Shown one piece after another: positions 22,677-24,209 of a stretch of DNA of 24,209 bases. Each line of letters opens with the position of its first letter. Within the stretch, counting starts at the first letter, position 1. The notes beneath the pieces were generated by a model. The model was given only the letters and a program-made list of their open reading frames with translations. It had not been told where the DNA came from and made no database searches. This DNA is from a virus, in the IMG/VR virus record IMGVR_UViG_3300038701_001066, positions 1 through 24,209 of that record. One strand, written 5' to 3'. Both the position numbers and the translations under genes were made by a program.

Positions 22677-23218
22677 TCTGCGTTTCTCTCCATCATGGCG
22701 TGGGCGCGGTCGTCGTCGGCCATCTCTTGCAGGCCAGCAAGGCGTTCATTCTCGGCGGCGAGGCAGGCAGTGCAGAAATGCCGGTCGGCATAGACCTCGT
22801 GAAGATCGCCGGTGCCGACCAGCGCGTGACATTCCGTGCATCTTTCCTCGGTCTCGATGTCGTCAATGGCGTCCATGCAACCGATCAGCGTGTCGGACTG
22901 CGCGAAGTAGAAGCCCGGATCTTCGTCGCCGGTCACGTTCTCATGCTGGCCGATATAGCAGCGCGGCATGGGACAGGTGATATGCCAAATGCCCGACTTG
23001 GTGGTATAAGCCCACGCTTCTTCGATGCTTAATGTATCCGGCACGGCCTGCATGGCGCGGTTAAACGCGGCGGCGGTGTGTTCCGAGACGTGGGGCGGCA
23101 CGAAAAGCACGATGTATTCGCCTGCGCTTGCCCCAACAAATGACAGGCTGTCATTGTCATGCCCGGTCAGATGGCGGTGTTCAGCCGCGCGAACATCGTG
23201 GAAGTTTGCGGTAATCAT
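22673..23218 (-). CDS. Phage protein with C-terminal zinc ribbon
   Basis: This 181-residue protein starts at the ATG at 23218, which overlaps the previous stop (ATGA); an earlier start at 23296 would sit inside the upstream gene. Residues 25-120 form an alpha/beta part with an EYIVLFVPPHVSEHTAAAFN segment and C82/C87. Residues 127-152 have two CxxC knuckles, CTEC and CTAC, about 18 residues apart, typical of a zinc ribbon or DksA/TraR-like finger. A helical tail follows. I infer zinc binding and possibly nucleic-acid or polymerase contact; the exact role is unknown. Confidence 0.68.
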   Translation of the reverse strand: MITANFHDVRAAEHRHLTGHDNDSLSFVGASAGEYIVLFVPPHVSEHTAAAFNRAMQAVPDTLSIEEAWAYTTKSGIWHITCPMPRCYIGQHENVTGDEDPGFYFAQSDTLIGCMDAIDDIETEERCTECHALVGTGDLHEVYADRHFCTACLAAENERLAGLQEMADDDRAHAMMERNAE

Positions 23219-23349
23219 ATCGCCACCATTGCGGCCACAACCCAGAACGCGAGACAGATCACAAAGATCAGCCCCCAAACCAGCGGGATCGTCCATGCGT
23301 CATGCCCTTGCACCTCGTCGTGCAACTCTTGGACCTTCTGGTTTTTCAT
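23215..23349 (-). CDS. Internal-start product: 44-residue membrane peptide
   Basis: Within the operon's first gene, the ATG at 23349-23347 is preceded by CAGGAGGAAACA, a better ribosome site than the gene's own. It is in frame and would make a 44-residue protein with a polar start (MKNQKVQELHDEVQGHDAW) and one transmembrane helix. Dual-start membrane proteins occur in phage holins and antiholins. The site is directly visible; its use is inference. Confidence 0.4.
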   Translation of the reverse strand: MKNQKVQELHDEVQGHDAWTIPLVWGLIFVICLAFWVVAAMVAI

Positions 23350-23691
23350 TGTTTCCTCCTGCGCTTTCAGAAATTGCCAGCCGTAGAGGGCCAGCAGGTT
23401 GTCAAGTCGCAACGGGGCCAGAACCCCACCGCACTTTTCCGGCAAATTCGCCATGCTGTGACGGCTCGGCCAGTTCAGTTCGATCATCAGACCAAAGGCG
23501 CGGCGGGTCATCGGGCCAAAGTGTCCGACGTAATCCAGCGCGTGCATCTCGTCGCCACGGATCGCAAAATGCTCCCACCAGCGCCGGTCCTCGTCGGCCT
23601 GACGCACGGTCCAGTATTCCCAACCGTCGATCTCAAACTCAAACTCTGGGAATGCGTAGCCGGCAAGGCAGTCAGGCGTTTCGCGTGTCAT
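23215..23691 (-). CDS. First gene of the leftward operon: soluble domain plus C-terminal membrane helix
   Basis: This 158-residue protein has GAAAGGG before its ATG. Residues 10-110 are a soluble, tryptophan-rich domain (EFEFEIDGWEYWTVRQADED, then HALDYVGHFGPMTRRAFGLM). Residues 134-157 form a strong transmembrane helix (IPLVWGLIFVICLAFWVVAA). Codon 115 is an ATG with a near-ideal ribosome site, so the helix could also be made alone. As the first gene behind the operator region it is the earliest leftward product. The family is not recognised; membrane-acting exclusion is possible. Confidence 0.65.
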   Translation of the reverse strand: MTRETPDCLAGYAFPEFEFEIDGWEYWTVRQADEDRRWWEHFAIRGDEMHALDYVGHFGPMTRRAFGLMIELNWPSRHSMANLPEKCGGVLAPLRLDNLLALYGWQFLKAQEETMKNQKVQELHDEVQGHDAWTIPLVWGLIFVICLAFWVVAAMVAI

Positions 23692-23723
23692 TTCCGCGCC
23701 CTTTCAAGGCAAATCACTCCCCC

Positions 23724-23780
23724 TTAAACTTCCACATCGGAAACTTTATAGCAAGGGAAACTTTCCGCTTGGGAAGTATT
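23724..23780. promoter_or_regulatory. Operator array between divergent transcripts
   Basis: Four related sites fill the gap: AAACTTCC at 23726-23733 (GGAAGTTT on the minus strand), GGAAACTTT at 23739-23747, GGAAACTTT at 23756-23764 and GGAAGTATT at 23772-23780. The three plus-strand copies begin 17 and 16 bases apart. The third copy extends to the perfect palindrome GGAAA-C-TTTCC (23756-23766). On the minus strand TATAAA (23750-23745) could be a -10 box for the leftward operon, so bound protein would block it. These are likely sites for the nearby Cro-type protein. Confidence 0.6.
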
Positions 23781-23783
23781 TTG

Positions 23784-23820
23784 TTGACTAGGCGCTGCGT
23801 TGCTTGGAGAAATATCGGCC
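23784..23820 (+). promoter_or_regulatory. Candidate rightward promoter and leader of the Cro-type gene
   Basis: TTGACT at 23784-23789 is a good -35 element just right of the operator sites. The -10 region around 23807-23814 is weak (agaaatat). If used, transcription would begin almost at the ATG (23821), giving a leaderless or very short-leader mRNA. GGAG at 23806-23809 is an alternative, distant ribosome site. Confidence 0.35.
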
Positions 23821-24054
23821 ATGACAGACAAGGTTTTGCCAATAGCCGAGCGTGTGATTGACCTTTGCGGAGGCGCAAAAGCCGTTGCCGATGCTATCGG
23901 ATGCAAGCCGCCTGCTGTCTACAGATGGACTTATCCCAAGGATCGCGGTGGGCGCGGCGGGGTTGTTCCTCACGACAAGGCGCAAATCCTTCTGCGCAAG
24001 GCGTCGGAAAACGGTTGGCCGCTCAAGCCGTCGGATTTTTTCGATGCCGACTGA
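23821..24054 (+). CDS. Cro/CI-type helix-turn-helix regulator, 77 residues
   Basis: This small transcription factor starts at the ATG at 23821; a TTG at 23800 is in frame but unlikely. Residues 8-38 form the HTH: IAERVIDLCGGAKAVADAIG, then CKPPAVYRWTYPKDRGGRGG. The WTYPKDxGGxGGxVP segment, with a PSDFF end, is typical of a family of short Cro-like proteins encoded divergently from phage operons in Alphaproteobacteria. It has no C-terminal peptidase or oligomerisation domain, so it is not a lambda-CI-type repressor. It is divergent from the leftward operon and faces repeated operator-like sites, so it probably controls both directions. Whether it acts as lysogenic repressor or as Cro cannot be settled from the window. 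Confidence 0.82.
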   Translation: MTDKVLPIAERVIDLCGGAKAVADAIGCKPPAVYRWTYPKDRGGRGGVVPHDKAQILLRKASENGWPLKPSDFFDAD

Positions 24055-24100
24055 CGAAATCTGCGGGCAAGGGAACCCCACGCCCTTGAAGCACCGAAGC

Positions 24101-24132
24101 GCGGCGGGCGGTGGCCCAGGCAGACCCGCCGC
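24101..24132 (+). other. Stable hairpin between the Cro-type gene and the terminator
   Basis: GCGGCGGG (24101-24108) pairs perfectly with CCCGCCGC (24125-24132) around a 16-base loop. A smaller hairpin, CAAGGG/CCCTTG, lies at 24068-24088. Together with the following terminator this makes the transcript structured throughout. It could be part of an attenuator or a small RNA; neither is shown. Confidence 0.4.
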
Positions 24133-24153
24133 AACTACCTCCCTGTGTTAACT

Positions 24154-24184
24154 GCCCGGCCCGTGAATGGGTCGGGCCTTTTTT
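24154..24184 (+). terminator. Rho-independent terminator after the Cro-type gene
   Basis: GCCCGGCCC (24154-24162) pairs with GGGTCGGGC (24169-24177), nine pairs with one G-T, loop GTGAAT, followed by a run of six T. It lies about 100 bases after the Cro-type gene and 15 bases before the next start codon, like lambda tR1 between cro and the rightward genes. Confidence 0.85.
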
Positions 24185-24198
24185 GAAAGGAAAGACAG

Positions 24199-24209
24199 AT
24201 GGGAAAACC
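24199..24209 (+). CDS. Start of the next rightward gene, 3' partial
   Basis: ATG at 24199-24201 is preceded by AAAGGAAAGACAG, a good ribosome site, and continues as MGK to the window edge. Only three codons are visible, so the product is unknown. Confidence 0.4.

Noticed and set aside
24044-24151. 35-codon plus-strand frame overlapping the end of the Cro-type gene
   Set aside because: It has no ribosome site and a Gly/Pro/Arg-rich product; kept only as a possible leader peptide within the attenuation finding.
1-24209. CRISPR array, tRNA or rRNA genes, insertion sequences
   Set aside because: No regularly spaced repeats, cloverleaf-like sequence, or transposase gene was seen.

Overview
This 24.2 kb window looks like the right-hand part of a temperate, probably short-tailed (podovirus-like) phage or prophage of a GC-rich alphaproteobacterium. 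The evidence is phage late genes facing a recombination/integration operon, a divergent Cro-like switch gene, GC-rich codon use, and protein styles I associate with Rhodobacterales phages. The host assignment is inference; no bacterial gene, tRNA or attachment site is visible.

Region 1 (1-14040, + strand) is the late block. Two very large virion/ejection-type proteins come first; the first is cut by the window edge and carries an ADP-ribosyltransferase-like domain. A small structural protein and two successive tail spike/fibre proteins follow, the first with a T7 gp17-like virion-binding N-terminus and both with beta-helix parts. The lysis cassette is next: a membrane/coiled-coil protein, a GH24 endolysin, a two-helix holin, and a nested i-spanin/o-spanin pair. 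The block ends with a small beta-rich protein and an SGNH/GDSL esterase whose sequence is noticeably more A/T-rich than its surroundings.

Region 2 (14041-14155) is a convergent junction with three tandem hairpins and no gene.

Region 3 (14156-23691, - strand) is one compact operon of 24 genes read leftward, nearly all joined by ATGA, TGATG or GTGA overlaps. It encodes small accessory proteins, a RecE-like PD-(D/E)XK exonuclease, a RecT annealing protein with an RMF/CrpP-like C-terminal tail, a YbcO/DUF1364-type nuclease, a tyrosine integrase in mid-operon, a DUF551 protein, an ASCH-type protein and, last, a secreted protein. Four genes of 30-55 codons were found by following the overlap chain by eye. 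The exonuclease and RecT form a recombination pair.

Region 4 (23692-24209) is the control region. Repeated GGAAACTTT-like sites lie between the leftward operon and a rightward 77-residue Cro-type gene. A structured stretch ending in a strong Rho-independent terminator follows, then the first codons of another rightward gene. The layout resembles a lambda-type switch with a tR1-like terminator after cro. No CI-type repressor with a peptidase domain is present in the window.
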